From NCBI RefSeq assembly GCF_963924675.1, contig NC_089220.1, positions 165,205,270 to 165,269,269 of the forward strand: a DNA stretch of 64,000 nt, read 5' to 3'. The stretch's first letter is position 1; each line of letters begins with the position of its first letter. This document shows positions 54,101-60,204 of this stretch, piece after piece. The stretch comes from Phocoena phocoena. Lineage: Eukaryota; Chordata; Mammalia; Artiodactyla; Phocoenidae. The translations under genes were made by a program, and so were the position numbers. A model generated the notes under the pieces. That model worked only from the letters and a program-made list of their open reading frames with translations, was not told where the DNA came from and made no database searches.

Positions 54101-55593
54101 ATTTTTTGCAGAGATCTTTATTCTAACAAAATATTCTTCTCTTGTATATCAACATCCTAAGAGCACATATCACATATTCTTCCATTTTAATCATTAACAT
54201 TGACTTTATAAAGGTTAATTAATGAGAACCAAACCTATGACAAAATTTTCTTAGGAACTGTAAATAAATTAGCAAGGAATTATCTGTAAGCTGCTTCTTT
54301 TCCAACTTGTCTCTGGTTCTGTTATAGCATTAAAACTGAGTTCGGTTTAATATATATTTTTTCTAGTACATGCTTTTAATAAATAGTAATTTATTTAGAA
54401 TTAACTGTAGAACACAAAACAAAAATTGTTTACTGTTCTAATTTAATTCAATGCAGTATTTGCTTTTGTATAGTGATGAGATTGTCATTTATTAAAAAAT
54501 CAAACTGAATAGAGGAACATCGGGAACAAAAAGAACATTAAAAATACTTTGGTTTTGGTTTTAATTTAGTGTTTTATAGTGGGGTTAATATCATGGTATG
54601 TACTCAGAGTCATAACTTTGTTTTCAAACGGAACTGTGCTATGTTTATGTTATGTTTATGGCAACTTAGCAATTAAGTAATTATTATAGTTTTTGCTATG
54701 TCAGCATGTATTGTAACAAGATAAAAGATGATCATAAATTCCTTAAGACTTGGGATCATATCAATACTTTATTACTCATTTTGACTTTCTCCTCCTCTTT
54801 GCTCTGCTCTTGAGCATCCAGCTCACAGGTTTGTGCGTCTTAGGCATTCTTCAAATATAGGGCTTTGTATTTAAAACAAACAGGTTTTTGTATTCAGTGA
54901 GAAGACAGCGCATGTGAACACAGCACCATAACAGGCACATGACTGATGTTAAATAAGTTCCTGCTAAGTCTGAAGCTTGCCTCTTTCTTATTACAGAATT
55001 TTCTCTGCCATAGTATTGATATCATGAGGGAATATGAAAAAAATGCAATGCCCATAATTCATTTTGCATAATCACTGTGTTCCAAAGGATAAATAGGTAT
55101 ATATTTTAGACTGACTAAAGCTAACAAATAGTTTGAATTCCTATCATATTTTGGATGCGGAAGTCTTTACACTTGCACAGTTTTTGCAGCAAAATTCTGA
55201 CTTTTTTTTTTTCTCCCTTTTGGTTTATGACAGCTGAAAACAGAAAACTTTTTCACGAACAAGAAGTTGAAAAATGCCTTGTAACCCTTTTGGGTTCTGA
55301 AAACGATGGAACTAAAATTGCCGCTTCCCAAGCTATTTCGGCAATGTGTGAGAATTCGGGCAGCAAAGAATTTTTCAATAATCAGGGTAAGCAAACTGGA
55401 AAAGGCCACTTTGAACATTTTTAGGTTGCCATATTCTAGTTCACATGGATGTCTGTAAAGTCACATTTTACCTTTCTTTTTCTGTAGGGATCCCACAGTT
55501 AATTCAGTTACTAAAAAGTGACAATGAAGAGGTAAGGGAAGCTTCGGCCTTTGCCCTGGCGAATCTGACCACTTGTAATCCCGCTAATGCAAA
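16148..55593 (+). CDS. ARMC3: ARMC3, N-terminal half of the coding region (nine exons, 3' incomplete)
   Basis: Joining 16148-16195, 24460-24577, 31400-31525, 43301-43369, 43615-43790, 46156-46350, 48730-48913, 55234-55386 and 55488-55593 gives 1175 nt (391 codons plus 2 nt) without a stop. The product starts MGKKIKKE and runs through tandem armadillo repeats (helical ~42-residue units; examples '[14 protein letters not shown]', '[20 protein letters not shown]', '[18 protein letters not shown]'). From memory it matches mammalian ARMC3 closely along its length; the human protein is about 870 residues, so roughly the first 45% is here. The EDR1-like C-terminal domain lies outside the window. ARMC3 is testis-enriched and needed for normal sperm flagella; a bovine frameshift causes a tail-stump sperm defect. 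All splice sites are AG/GT and all junction phases agree, so this half looks functional. Confidence 0.95.
16196..16986. other. Intron 2, first part, nothing assigned
   Basis: AT-rich intronic DNA with only short open frames. Intron 2 spans 16196-24459. Confidence 0.4.
17001..17633 (+). mobile_element. 5'-truncated L1 with probable 3' transduction, flanked by 14-bp TSD
   Basis: A sense L1 3' end begins near the ORF2 terminus (the 'atggacctagagtctgtcat' region) and has the full G-rich 3' UTR. Its usual end, 'tactccaataaagatgt', is at about 17460-17475. Sequence then continues for about 150 bp to an A-tract at about 17628-17638. The target duplication aaaaagctatgata is at 16987-17000 and 17634-17647, outside the extra 150 bp, so that segment was probably carried along as a 3' transduction. 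Confidence 0.85.
17882..18100 (+). repeat. MIR element, plus strand
   Basis: Typical MIR order: 'gacctctgtcccagctctgc', a 'ttggccaagttatttcagc' core-like block and 'agtgcctggcacatagaaaa' at the right. Old and diverged. Confidence 0.7.
18135..18178. repeat. (AC)22 microsatellite, intron 2
   Basis: An uninterrupted AC dinucleotide run of 44 bp. It is likely polymorphic. Confidence 0.97.
18180..19420. other. Intron 2, unassigned stretch
   Basis: AT-rich, apparently low-copy sequence. Nothing recognised. Confidence 0.4.
19440..19655 (+). repeat. MIR element, plus strand
   Basis: The MIR-like order 'gggctccagggttatactgt', 'tctggagcaaatctcctaac' and 'acagtgccaggcattagata' is visible over about 215 bp. 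Confidence 0.65.
19660..20635. other. Intron 2, unassigned stretch
   Basis: Contains a short chance ORF (19957-20151) with no recognisable product. No repeat identified. Confidence 0.4.
20641..20865 (+). mobile_element. MER5A-like hAT-Charlie element
   Basis: 'gtagccactggccacatgtgg' at about 20665-20685, an AT-rich middle and 'gaaca' plus 'gcactggacaacgcag' at the right match the layout of the short non-autonomous hAT element MER5A/B. No transposase. Confidence 0.7.
20870..24030. other. Intron 2, mostly unassigned, with old repeat fragments
   Basis: 22000-22165 resembles a common ancient interspersed repeat. 22690-22895 resembles an L2 3' end in sense. The rest shows no coding frame or young insertion. 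The 92-codon frame at 21661-21939 has no recognisable product and no exon-like borders. Confidence 0.4.
24035..24260 (-). repeat. MIR-family element, minus strand
   Basis: 'tctattatgtgccagacaat', 'gtgctaagtgctttacatac' and 'agagaaggaaactgaaattc' are the reversed landmarks of a MIR. It lies 200 bp upstream of exon 3. Confidence 0.65.
24460..24577 (+). CDS. ARMC3: ARMC3 exon 3 (residues 17-55)
   Basis: Acceptor gaatttcag|TTTGAT; the coding text reads [20 protein letters not shown], then the first ARM-type helices ('[19 protein letters not shown]'). Donor AAAG|gtttgg. 118 nt, entering in phase 0 and leaving in phase 1, which fits exon 4. The donor lacks the usual gtaag/gtgag core (gtttgg), the weakest in the gene here. 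Confidence 0.95.
24578..25929. other. Intron 3, first part, unassigned
   Basis: AT-rich sequence; 24900-25700 looks like decayed interspersed repeat, but I cannot assign it. Intron 3 spans 24578-31399. Confidence 0.4.
25944..26105 (+). mobile_element. 5'-truncated L1 3' end with TSD, plus strand
   Basis: About 160 bp of L1 3' UTR from the G-rich tract to 'ataccccaataaagatgtt' plus an A-tail. The target duplication aaaacattgtttgg flanks it, at 25930-25943 and again just after the A-tail (to about 26120). Confidence 0.92.
27162..27205 (+). mobile_element. Extremely short L1 insertion (~30 bp of L1 plus A-tail)
   Basis: Only the terminal 'aaagcaattataccccaata' to 'aagatgttt' of an L1, followed by about 20 A, lies between two copies of aaaaaattaccacgtgt (27145-27161 and about 27206-27222). 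The duplication and A-tail are hallmarks of target-primed reverse transcription, so this looks like a complete but very truncated event. Confidence 0.88.
27612..27690 (+). mobile_element. Short L1 3' end inside the older L1
   Basis: 'ctgaatcacttttctgtgca' to 'acaacattgtaaatcaacta' and an A-rich tail: about 80 bp of an L1 3' terminus, interrupting the older L1 between ORF1 and ORF2. Confidence 0.75.
29068..29427 (+). mobile_element. Long-form CHR SINE, plus strand, with TSD
   Basis: A ~350-bp sense copy: tRNA-like head 'ggcttccgtggtggcgcagt', repeated 'cacaactactgagcc' units, and an 'aaaaataaataaat' tail. The target duplication aaataacctgcgagt / aaataacctgtgagt (29053-29067 and 29428-29442) has one mismatch. 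Confidence 0.95.
30176..30294 (+). mobile_element. Short tRNA-derived SINE, plus strand, with TSD
   Basis: Head 'ggacttccctggcggtccag', a 119-bp body, and an A-tail. A perfect 12-bp duplication aaaatttatttg is at 30164-30175 and 30295-30306. It is the same subtype as the minus-strand copy at 343-462. Confidence 0.92.
30307..31399. other. Intron 3, last part, with an ancient repeat
   Basis: 30940-31250 resembles a common old interspersed repeat ('tgcctggcactgtgttaggc', 'gtagggtgatcagaagagac'). The remainder is unassigned. The intron ends tgatgtcag just before exon 4. Confidence 0.45.
31400..31525 (+). CDS. ARMC3: ARMC3 exon 4 (residues ~56-97)
   Basis: Acceptor gtcag|GTGAAG, donor AATA|gtaag. 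126 nt, phase 1 to phase 1. It reads [20 protein letters not shown] and then '[19 protein letters not shown]', a classic armadillo repeat. The acceptor tract (ttttattttacctgtgatgtcag) is only moderately pyrimidine-rich. Being in-frame and symmetric, it could be skipped without a frameshift. Confidence 0.95.
31526..32750. other. Intron 4, first part, unassigned
   Basis: Overlapping open frames at 32321-32747 lie in locally GC-richer DNA and have no recognisable product, no exon borders and no conservation cue. They are probably chance. Intron 4 spans 31526-43300. Confidence 0.4.
32755..32885 (-). repeat. MIR-family element, minus strand
   Basis: 'cttacaatgtgccaggcact' and 'ggtgactgaggcacagagaa' are reversed MIR landmarks. 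A further MIR-like piece ('cttgcccaaagtaatgcagg', about 33710-33790) lies beyond two inserted SINEs and may be the other half of the same copy. Confidence 0.65.
33096..33444 (-). mobile_element. Long-form CHR SINE, minus strand
   Basis: Reversed 'aaaataaataaat'-type tail, 'ggctgtgttgggtcttcgtt', repeated 'cagtagttgtgg' units, head ending 'agaagtc'. It abuts another SINE on the right. The flank caactcctta (about 33083) recurs after that second SINE. Confidence 0.93.
33452..33667 (-). mobile_element. CHR-type SINE (~210 bp), minus strand, tandem with the long form
   Basis: T21 tract (reversed A-tail) then 'gcggtacgcgggcctctcac', head ending 'agaagcccc'. It is inserted within a few bases of the long SINE's head, in the same orientation. 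Confidence 0.93.
33670..34880. other. Intron 4, unassigned stretch
   Basis: Holds a 94-codon minus-strand open frame (34842 to 34558) and a second one in another frame (34535 to 34353). The product is not recognised. A decayed processed pseudogene is possible but not shown. No young repeat seen. Confidence 0.35.
34894..35044 (+). mobile_element. Internally deleted CHR SINE, plus strand, with TSD
   Basis: The head and both Pol III box regions are normal, but the body jumps from 'ggagcggctgggc' straight to 'tctctcaacagtgagaggcc', losing the central ~60 bp. The tail is 'cacacacacaaaaaaaa'. The duplication aacaggagctgct / aacagaagctgct (34881-34893, 35045-35057) shows one insertion event. Confidence 0.9.
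35209..35564. mobile_element. Non-autonomous hAT-like DNA transposon
   Basis: The ends 'agtccccaacctttt' and 'ggggattggaaacgcc' are imperfect inverted repeats. They are flanked by a near-perfect 8-bp duplication (cttaaggc 35201-35208, attaaggc 35565-35572), as expected for hAT elements. The 356-bp interior has no transposase. The GC-rich ends flank an AT-rich centre ('ttattattacattgtaatag'). Family name not assigned. Confidence 0.7.
35626..35834 (+). mobile_element. CHR-type SINE (~210 bp), plus strand, perfect TSD
   Basis: Complete sense copy with A box ('tggcgcagtgg') and B-box-like ('gggttcgtgcc') Pol III promoter motifs. A perfect 15-bp duplication aaaagagtatacaag is at 35611-35625 and 35835-35849. 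It forms an inverted pair with the copy at 35933-36144. Confidence 0.96.
35933..36144 (-). mobile_element. CHR-type SINE (~210 bp), minus strand
   Basis: T20 tract, 'gcggtacacgggcctctcac', head ending 'cagggaagcccc'. About 100 bp from the oppositely oriented copy at 35626-35834. Confidence 0.94.
36156..36462 (-). mobile_element. Long-form CHR SINE, minus strand
   Basis: Reversed 'aaataaataaattt' tail at 36156-36180, body with 'cagtagttgtggc', head ending 'aggaaagtc'. ccatttctttt on the left and ccatttcttt on the right are consistent with a target duplication. Confidence 0.88.
37206..38103 (+). pseudogene. L1 ORF1 (RNA-binding chaperone protein), broken
   Basis: ORF1 begins [16 protein letters not shown] small deletion near 37415 shifts the frame ('ELKNKQR' then stop), and the coiled-coil region resumes at 37421 in another frame. 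A TGA at 37849-37851 follows 'KAAREK'; beyond it 83 codons of the C-terminal domain stay open to TAA 38101-38103. It cannot make full-length ORF1p as it stands. Confidence 0.88.
38162..41257 (+). pseudogene. L1 ORF2 (endonuclease/reverse transcriptase), broken
   Basis: The open pieces 38162-38545, 38610-38801, 38850-39470, 39449-39739 and 40589-41257 are consecutive parts of ORF2 in shifting frames. The endonuclease region is largely present. The RT core with its catalytic aspartates is deleted at about 39735. The last piece is the cysteine-rich C-terminal region ('[19 protein letters not shown]'). Non-functional. Confidence 0.9.
40188..40387 (-). mobile_element. CHR-type SINE (~200 bp), minus strand, inside the young L1
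   Basis: T-tract 40182-40195, head ending 'gggaagccc'. The target duplication agcaagatctttttt / agcaatatctttttt (40173-40187 and 40388-40402) lies in L1 ORF2, so this SINE is younger than that L1. Confidence 0.94.
41440..43060. other. Intron 4, low-copy stretch of unknown origin
   Basis: Unlike the flanking AT-rich repeats this ~1.3 kb (to about 42760) has coding-like base composition with short open stretches, for example 41786-42052 (+) reading [14 protein letters not shown]. No frame stays open, and I do not recognise the product. A decayed processed pseudogene is the most likely guess. Beyond 42760 it is AT-rich with an A/C-rich run at 42945-42965. Confidence 0.35.
43068..43245 (+). repeat. 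MIR element, plus strand
   Basis: Clear MIR: 'gggtcagacagacctgggtg', 'cttacttgctgtgtgattgt', 'ctcaatttccttatctgtaa'. It ends 55 bp before exon 5. Confidence 0.85.
43301..43369 (+). CDS. ARMC3: ARMC3 exon 5 (residues ~98-120)
   Basis: Acceptor tcttcttttgtag|ATGATG with a strong pyrimidine tract, donor GAAG|gtaact. 69 nt, phase 1-1. Reads [20 protein letters not shown] and then AAE. The ATG at its start is not a start codon; in frame it is the end of Asn then Asp. Confidence 0.95.
43615..43790 (+). CDS. ARMC3: ARMC3 exon 6 (residues ~121-179)
   Basis: Acceptor gatacacag|AGGAAG after a 245-bp intron, donor GCCCAG|gtgaca. 176 nt, phase 1 to 0. It encodes '[20 protein letters not shown]' and '[20 protein letters not shown]', a complete ARM repeat ending 'CIYNLAQ'. 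Confidence 0.95.
43791..44915. other. Intron 6, first part, unassigned
   Basis: Contains a C-rich pyrimidine stretch at about 44310-44400 that gives overlapping spurious ORFs on both strands. Otherwise AT-rich, with no named repeat. Confidence 0.45.
44917..45347 (-). mobile_element. MLT1-like (ERVL-MaLR) solo LTR, minus strand
   Basis: Read in reverse complement it has typical MaLR LTR landmarks: 'tatttggaaatgggatcgtt' (near 45265), 'gttaagctaaggtcatgggg' (near 45235) and the end 'tttgttacagcagccttagg' (near 44940). The overlapping ORFs here are inside the LTR. Diverged and ancient, with no internal retroviral region attached. Confidence 0.75.
45350..46155. other. Intron 6, last part, unassigned
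   Basis: No repeat recognised and no credible ORF outside exon 7. It ends with the acceptor 'tatttcctggcag'. Confidence 0.4.
46156..46350 (+). CDS. ARMC3: ARMC3 exon 7 (residues ~180-244)
   Basis: Acceptor cctggcag|GATTTT, donor ACTAAG|gtacct. 195 nt = 65 codons, phase 0-0. It reads [20 protein letters not shown], then '[20 protein letters not shown]', then '[12 protein letters not shown]': about one and a half ARM repeats. Symmetric, so skipping keeps frame. Confidence 0.96.
46351..46698. other. Intron 7, first part, unassigned
   Basis: AT-rich sequence after exon 7. No element recognised. Confidence 0.4.
46700..46850 (+). repeat. Fragment of an old interspersed repeat (same family as 56757-57193)
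   Basis: 'ctgctttactcagtctactg' and 'agaataatgtttaactaaat' to 'taaccatcac' match the right half of the longer copy at 56757-57193 in the same orientation. Family not named with confidence. Confidence 0.55.
47134..47172. repeat. Interrupted (AC)n microsatellite, intron 7
   Basis: An AC run of about 39 bp with two G interruptions (cacacgcacac). Confidence 0.95.
47215..48245 (-). mobile_element. ERV-L-type retroviral relic, integrase and dUTPase region, minus strand
   Basis: Old endogenous retrovirus internal sequence without LTRs in view. On the minus strand 48237-48043 resembles the integrase catalytic core (short motif SDQETHFTA). 48052-47813 is the following region in a different frame, and 47776-47585 resembles the C-terminal dUTPase seen in ERV-L pol. 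It is broken by at least one frameshift and a stop and split by a SINE at 47331-47498, so it is non-functional. The left limit is uncertain. Confidence 0.72.
47331..47498 (-). mobile_element. Internally deleted CHR SINE, minus strand, with TSD
   Basis: The body lacks about 40 bp: 'ctccggacgcacagg' is joined directly to 'agcccggcatgtgggatc'. The target duplication catctcgattcttt / catcttgattcttt is at 47317-47330 and 47499-47512. Confidence 0.92.
48246..48729. other. Intron 7, last part, unassigned
   Basis: AT-rich sequence leading to the exon 8 acceptor. Short ORFs only, no repeat recognised. Confidence 0.4.
48730..48913 (+). CDS. ARMC3: ARMC3 exon 8 (residues ~245-305)
   Basis: Acceptor ttattattag|GAATTG, donor GATC|gtatgt. 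184 nt, phase 0 to 1. It reads [20 protein letters not shown], then '[20 protein letters not shown]', then '[16 protein letters not shown]'. Translation past the donor stops soon after, supporting the splice. Confidence 0.96.
48914..50150. other. Intron 8, first part, unassigned
   Basis: AT-rich intronic sequence with no recognisable repeat. Intron 8 spans 48914-55233. Confidence 0.4.
50160..50960. repeat. Locally GC-richer old repeat-like stretch, intron 8
   Basis: The G-rich segment with 'gtggccagagaggggcagag' and 'ctttggactttattttcatg' reads like the ancient repeat type seen at 10100-12280. Overlapping ORFs on both strands (50205-51077) are unsupported as genes: no known product and no exon structure. 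Confidence 0.4.
51250..51435 (+). repeat. Source copy of a 186-bp direct duplication
   Basis: 186 bp within the old L1 that recur at 52445-52630 with one mismatch (t-a-a versus t-c-a near 51292). It begins acaatatttgtcc and ends ccaccttttg. Confidence 0.95.
51507..51710 (-). mobile_element. CHR-type SINE (~205 bp), minus strand, with 16-bp TSD
   Basis: The T-tract merges into gtgtgtgtgc (reversed A-tail turned CA-rich), then 'tgtacgcgggcctctcact', head ending 'gggaagccc'. The duplication ccgcttccaattcttt / ccacttccaattcttt is at 51491-51506 and 51711-51726. Confidence 0.94.
52395..52439. repeat. Perfect 19-bp inverted repeat (hairpin)
   Basis: Arm cattgcatgtcaaaaacac (52395-52413) is the exact reverse complement of 52421-52439, with a 7-base loop. 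It lies 5 bp before the duplicated 186-bp block and just after a telomere-like gattagggttagc (52377-52389). Confidence 0.97.
52445..52630 (+). repeat. Second copy of the 186-bp direct duplication
   Basis: 185 of 186 bases match 51250-51435. Both ends leave the duplication abruptly. There is no A-tail or target duplication, so it was not made by retrotransposition. Confidence 0.95.
52640..53310. other. Intron 8, unassigned stretch
   Basis: AT-rich sequence between the duplication and the next SINE. Nothing recognised. Confidence 0.4.
53326..53534 (-). mobile_element. CHR-type SINE (~210 bp), minus strand, with 14-bp TSD
   Basis: T19 tract, near-consensus body, head ending 'gggaagcc'. The duplication catctcggaagtct / catcttggaagtct is at 53312-53325 and 53535-53548. 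Confidence 0.95.
53549..55233. other. Intron 8, last part, no element recognised
   Basis: About 1.7 kb of AT-rich, seemingly low-copy sequence up to the exon 9 acceptor (a T/C-rich tract then 'tttatgacag'). Parts could be conserved non-coding DNA; this cannot be judged from one sequence. Confidence 0.4.
55234..55386 (+). CDS. ARMC3: ARMC3 exon 9 (residues ~306-356)
   Basis: Acceptor tttatgacag|CTGAAA, donor CAGG|gtaagc. 153 nt, phase 1-1. It reads [20 protein letters not shown], then '[20 protein letters not shown]', then '[10 protein letters not shown]'. Symmetric exon, so in-frame if skipped. Confidence 0.96.
55488..55593 (+). CDS. ARMC3: ARMC3 exon 10 (residues ~357-391)
   Basis: Follows a 101-bp intron, acceptor ttttctgtag|GGATCC, donor GCAAA|gtaagt. 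106 nt, phase 1 to 2. It reads [20 protein letters not shown], then '[15 protein letters not shown]'. The next codon is split (AA|...). No exon 11 is found in the remaining 8.4 kb. Confidence 0.95.
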
Positions 55594-56320
55594 GTAAGTA
55601 AAAAAGACTCATTCAACGGGGACTTGTTTATGGGATATTTAACAGTCCAAGATGTGCTCATCGTAATCTCCTGGCTTTCAAGGCAGTTTACATATTCTTT
55701 CAGGTGCTTCTATGTTGAGTTATTTATTCCTCAGGAACGCTTATGAAAATAAGAGTCAGCAGATAAGCCTGTTTTCCAAAGACATCACAAAATCTTGAGG
55801 GTTTCTGGTCTTGCTGGGAAAATGTGCAGGCCATTCGATGCAGGTAACAGGCTAAATCTTGTAGAAGGTTCCAGAACAGAGAAAACTGGCTAATGTTGGA
55901 AATATTAAAGCCAGTCTACAAATATTGGTAAATCAAGAAAAAAATTTTAAAGAACCAATTTTAAAAGGACATAAACATTAGATAAATCGAGAAACATTTT
56001 AAAAGTCCATTGAAAACAACATATATGGGTATATACTTATGGAGAAGGGTTGAAAAGGAATGTCCTCCGTATTCCAAACACTGTGAAATGTAATTTATAT
56101 TCATTTAAAAGTTTAATTGTCTAGATACTCCATCTACTAATGAGGAAACTGAAGCTCTGCAAGTTTCCCTAATTTTCCTGGGTACACATATTCATTCAAC
56201 TAGATGAGCTAGAAATTAAAGCCAGATCTGTTAGACCCCAAAGCCTTACTATTTCCTCTACAGAAGATACAGTTGCCTTATAAAACAGAATTTTCAGAAG
56301 GCAACTTTCATAAATAAAAT
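55594..56320. other. Intron 10, first part, unassigned
   Basis: Start of an intron of at least 8.4 kb. AT-rich with no recognised element. Confidence 0.4.
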
Positions 56321-56324
56321 GATT

Positions 56325-56720
56325 ATTGCCATTTGCGATAACATGGATGGGCCCTGAAGATATACTGAGTGAAGTAAGTCAGATGAAGAAAGACAAATAT
56401 TCTATGATTTCACTCTTATGTGGAATATAAAAAACAAACCAACAAAATAAACGAACAAGCCCAATCAAACAAAAACAAATGTATCAATACAAAGAACAGA
56501 GTAGTGATTACCACAGGGGAAGGGGTGGGGTGGTGGGGCGTGGGAGTGGGAAATGGGTAAAGGGGATCAACTGTATGGTAACGGATGGAAACTAAATTTT
56601 TGGTGGTGAGCACACCATAGTGTATACAGAAGTAGAAATATAATGTACATATGAACTTACATAATGTTATAGGCCAATGTAAGCTCAATAAAAAGTAAAT
56701 CTAAATAAATAAAGAAGAGT
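56325..56720 (+). mobile_element. Old L1 3' end, plus strand
   Basis: Sense L1: 'taacatggatgggccctgaa', 'gaaagacaaatattctatga', a G-rich 3' UTR block at 56515-56570 and 'caataaaaagtaaat' near the end. Truncated at its 5' end. Confidence 0.82.
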
Positions 56721-56756
56721 AAAAAAAATTTTATTTACCTTCCCTAAATATGGTAT

Positions 56757-57193
56757 GAGTATTAGTCAGGGTTCTCTAGAGAAACACAACCAATAGGAGA
56801 TATATATATGAGATTTATTATAGGGATTGGCTCATGAGCTTATGAAGGCTGAGAAGTCCCACGATCTGCTGTCTGTGACGTGGAGAACAAGGTTGTAAAG
56901 GTCAGTCCCAGTGTGAGAACCTGGGGCACTGATGTCCAAGGAAAGGAGAAGATGGCTGTCCCGTCTCAAGCAGAGAGCAAATTTACCCTTCCTCCTCTGT
57001 TCTGTACAGTTCCTCAGTGGATTGGATGATGCCCACCCACGTTGATAAGAGGGATCTTTATTCAGTCTGCGGATTCAAATGCTGACCTCTTCCAGAAACA
57101 CCCTCACAGACACACTCGTAAATAATGTTTCATCATTATTGACTGGGCATCCCTTAGCCCAGTCAAGGTGACACATAAAATTAACCATCTCAG
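56757..57193 (+). repeat. Old interspersed repeat (attagtcagggttctctaga type)
   Basis: ~435 bp beginning 'attagtcagggttctctaga' and ending 'taaaattaaccatctca', common in mammalian genomes. I do not name the family with certainty. A part of the same family lies at 46700-46850. Confidence 0.6.
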
Positions 57194-57194
57194 T

Positions 57195-59900
57195 ACGTTA
57201 GTTTTTAACACTCATTTATTATTGTTTTGTAGCATTGTGCCTAAAATTACCCCTTTCTTACTTGAAATAAATCCTCCTCCATCCCCATCATATAGTTCAT
57301 CTGTCTCTTACCCTTTCTTTTTCTATACTCCCACACAAATATTTTATAAGACCTTAATGGAATGACTAAAAATCTAACAATGTCCAATAAAAACGCAGCT
57401 GAAATGCATAAGCATCAAAACAAAATTATGTTCCTTTAACAGCTACAACCTTTGACATGATAATTTCCTAAATTCAGGGCCATCATCATCTGTATGAAAG
57501 CACACACATTTCTAGAATATTGGGTCACAGTAAGTAGCAATTTGAAAACAACATATTCAGTGATTTTTACAGTGTAGTCATGCCAGTGAAAAAATCTTAT
57601 GACACAAAAACACTTCTATCTCCAGTGCATTTAGATTTATATATTACCTAACACACTCTAAAAGGCCTCCAGTGTACACAGCCCTCTTGATTTGATGTGA
57701 GTTTGCCTGGCTTATGTCGTTTTATATAAAATCATAGAAAATTAGGATGGCAAGTAGTTCTAAAAGAAGCTGCCTTCAGATCTTTTCTCTCAATTACCTA
57801 TTTATGAGATTTTTGTCTTCTGCCAGTATAGTTCCATTTTGTCAACACAGGGAGGCCAATTAGGGCTAAATGTTGCCTGACTTTTCCTCTATGACAATCA
57901 ACCTTATTTTTGTAATTCAATTTTTTATAAATTTTAATTGCTGTTATTTCTTTAACCTATTATGTACCCGTACATTGTGATTTCTTTTTTCCAACTTACG
58001 TTTGGTGAGGGAAGTGGGACATGAATAAAAGTGTTCTATGGATTTTTTTTGAGGTCTGTATAGCTTTTACTTTGGAATTTTTGAGCTAAAAGATACTGAA
58101 AATTAATGGTTTTGAGAAGGAAATGGAGTCAGATTTGACCTGTTTGTGCCAAATGCTGAAAACTGGGGTTGAAAAAGATTTTATAGTCAATCAAAAGGAA
58201 TGAACACAAACAAGCCCCATTGTCGATCCTTCTAGGGTGGTACTTACTGAAGCCAACCACAGCAGAAGAGACAACAAAGATGACTGGTTATTTGTAGTAA
58301 AAAAATGTTTCCTACTCAGATCATTTTTAAAAGATTATCTTAAACTCGGCACTGGTGAGTGTTTCCAGCATCGATTTTTAGAAGCAGTCCATTTCATCAG
58401 CTTTCCTAGCAAAGTGCTAGCTGTAGGAGCAAGGCTGAGTCCCTGCCTCTGCTGCTGGGGGGCTGGAGCTGAGGGTTAGAAATAGTTAGAAAGTTGCTTT
58501 TCCACCACACCTAAGTAGTAAGAGAAGAAGGCAAAAACCCAGAGCTATTGTCTTCCAGGTGCATTTGGTAGCTGTTTGGATACCTGATAACTGCTAGCCT
58601 TTTTCTTTTTTTTTTTTTTATTAATGCAGTTAAGCCCTGAGAATTCTAATTTTGTTTGTTCAAATGTAACCCCTTCCCCTATACTTCTATCTCAAGTGCC
58701 TAAAATGGATTTCTAATTCTTACACTCAGGGTACCTTCTGGAGCTGGAGACTCATTTCATGAACTGAGTAATAACTGGCATGTTATGACAACATATAATG
58801 CTGGTATAATTTCCTTTGTGTAACTGAGTTTTGCTTGGAAAGTTGTGGGTAAATCAGGATATTCTGAAGTAAAGAAAGTAATCAACCAGAGGAAAGAGGA
58901 ACATACTTTGCTGTGACTCTCTTTGCAAAACTGGCAAATGCTTTTTTAAGTCAAAGTATTTTTATAATCTAAAAACAGAATTTTATAATATACATAAAAT
59001 AATTTATAATCTAAAATACATGGATTCAGATTTGCACTCTTGCAAGAGAAAACACACCCAAATGTAATAAAATAGAATGATGAGAAATTTGGTAGCAATG
59101 ATAAATAAATAACCAGGTCATCCATACCCCTTTGTGGAAGATTTTCAACTTGAATTATGAGTATCTCTTTAATTGGTACCAAAAGATCTTGCCTAATTGT
59201 TATTTTCTGCGAATGAGGCTTCCTAGATAAAGTCTTCTAGACACTTGAAAATTTACTTCTATAATCAACAAAGCTTTTAAAAATTTGTAATGAGTTTGAA
59301 TCAAAACTTTGGGGGGGTGGGGTATGGTTATCATTTTGAGTAAGTGGCTATCGTACGCTCCACAGTGGCGTCGTCAGGGCCCCTTAGGGAAGGTGGGTGC
59401 TTGCCTCCTCTCTGAGGATAGCCTCTAGGTGGGGTGCCTTTGGGGTTGGTGCATTTTATTGACTCCTACTGGCGGGCTGTCAGTGTTAATATTCACTGCT
59501 GTCTGTAGATCTGATTGGCAGGCACAACCCTGCCGAGGCTCTCTTCGGATCCCTTCCTTTCAGTCAGTGAACAGCTTGGATACCAGGTAACCAAGCTTTA
59601 TCAAAGTTTACATAAAAGCAGTAAGGGAGGACCCGAGGCCACTGCTCTAAGGGGTGTTTTGGTCTTCACAGGCCATTTCTTTCTTCCTTTCTTTTTTTTC
59701 TGATAGTTCTCACGTGTGTTCTGGATATGTGAAGTCTCCAGGTATTGAGTTATGGATAAGTGAAATTGTAGTTTAAAAAATAATTTAACAAACACAAATC
59801 CCTTTACTTACAAACAAGCCAATGTCAGAGAGTAAAATGACGAAGCGTAAAATAGATATATTCTGAGTGTACATTCACCTCCCAGAAGTGTTTTGCTTTA
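57195..59900. other. Intron 10, middle, nothing assigned
   Basis: About 2.7 kb with no young transposon and no credible exon. Short open frames (58237-58479, 59515-59703) lack family resemblance and exon-type borders that would fit the ARMC3 phase. Confidence 0.4.
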
Positions 59901-59904
59901 GGCC

Positions 59905-60200
59905 TTTTGTATGACCATCCTCTCTGCGTGGAATGTTCTTCTACTCCAGGATGCCCACCGCTCAGTCCCTCACCCCCTCAGGTCTGCCCAAATGTGGTGA
60001 CCACCGTGGTTACAACTGTACCACCCACACACATACTCCATCCTCCTTTCCTACTGCCCTTTTCTCATAACTCTTATCATTTTCTTACATACCATACAGC
60101 TCACTCATTATGTTCTCTGACCAGCACCCAACACCTTTGTCTGTTTAATTCACTGACACACACCAAGCATCTAGAATTGTGCCCATCCCATAGCAGGCTT
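59905..60200 (+). repeat. L2-like LINE 3' end, plus strand
   Basis: 'atgaccatcctctctgcgtg' and 'gtggaatgttcttctactcc', then a C-rich stretch and 'agaattgtgcccatcccata', in the order of an L2 3' end. The 116-codon frame 59907-60257 lies in it and is not a gene. Confidence 0.55.
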
Positions 60201-60204
60201 TCGG

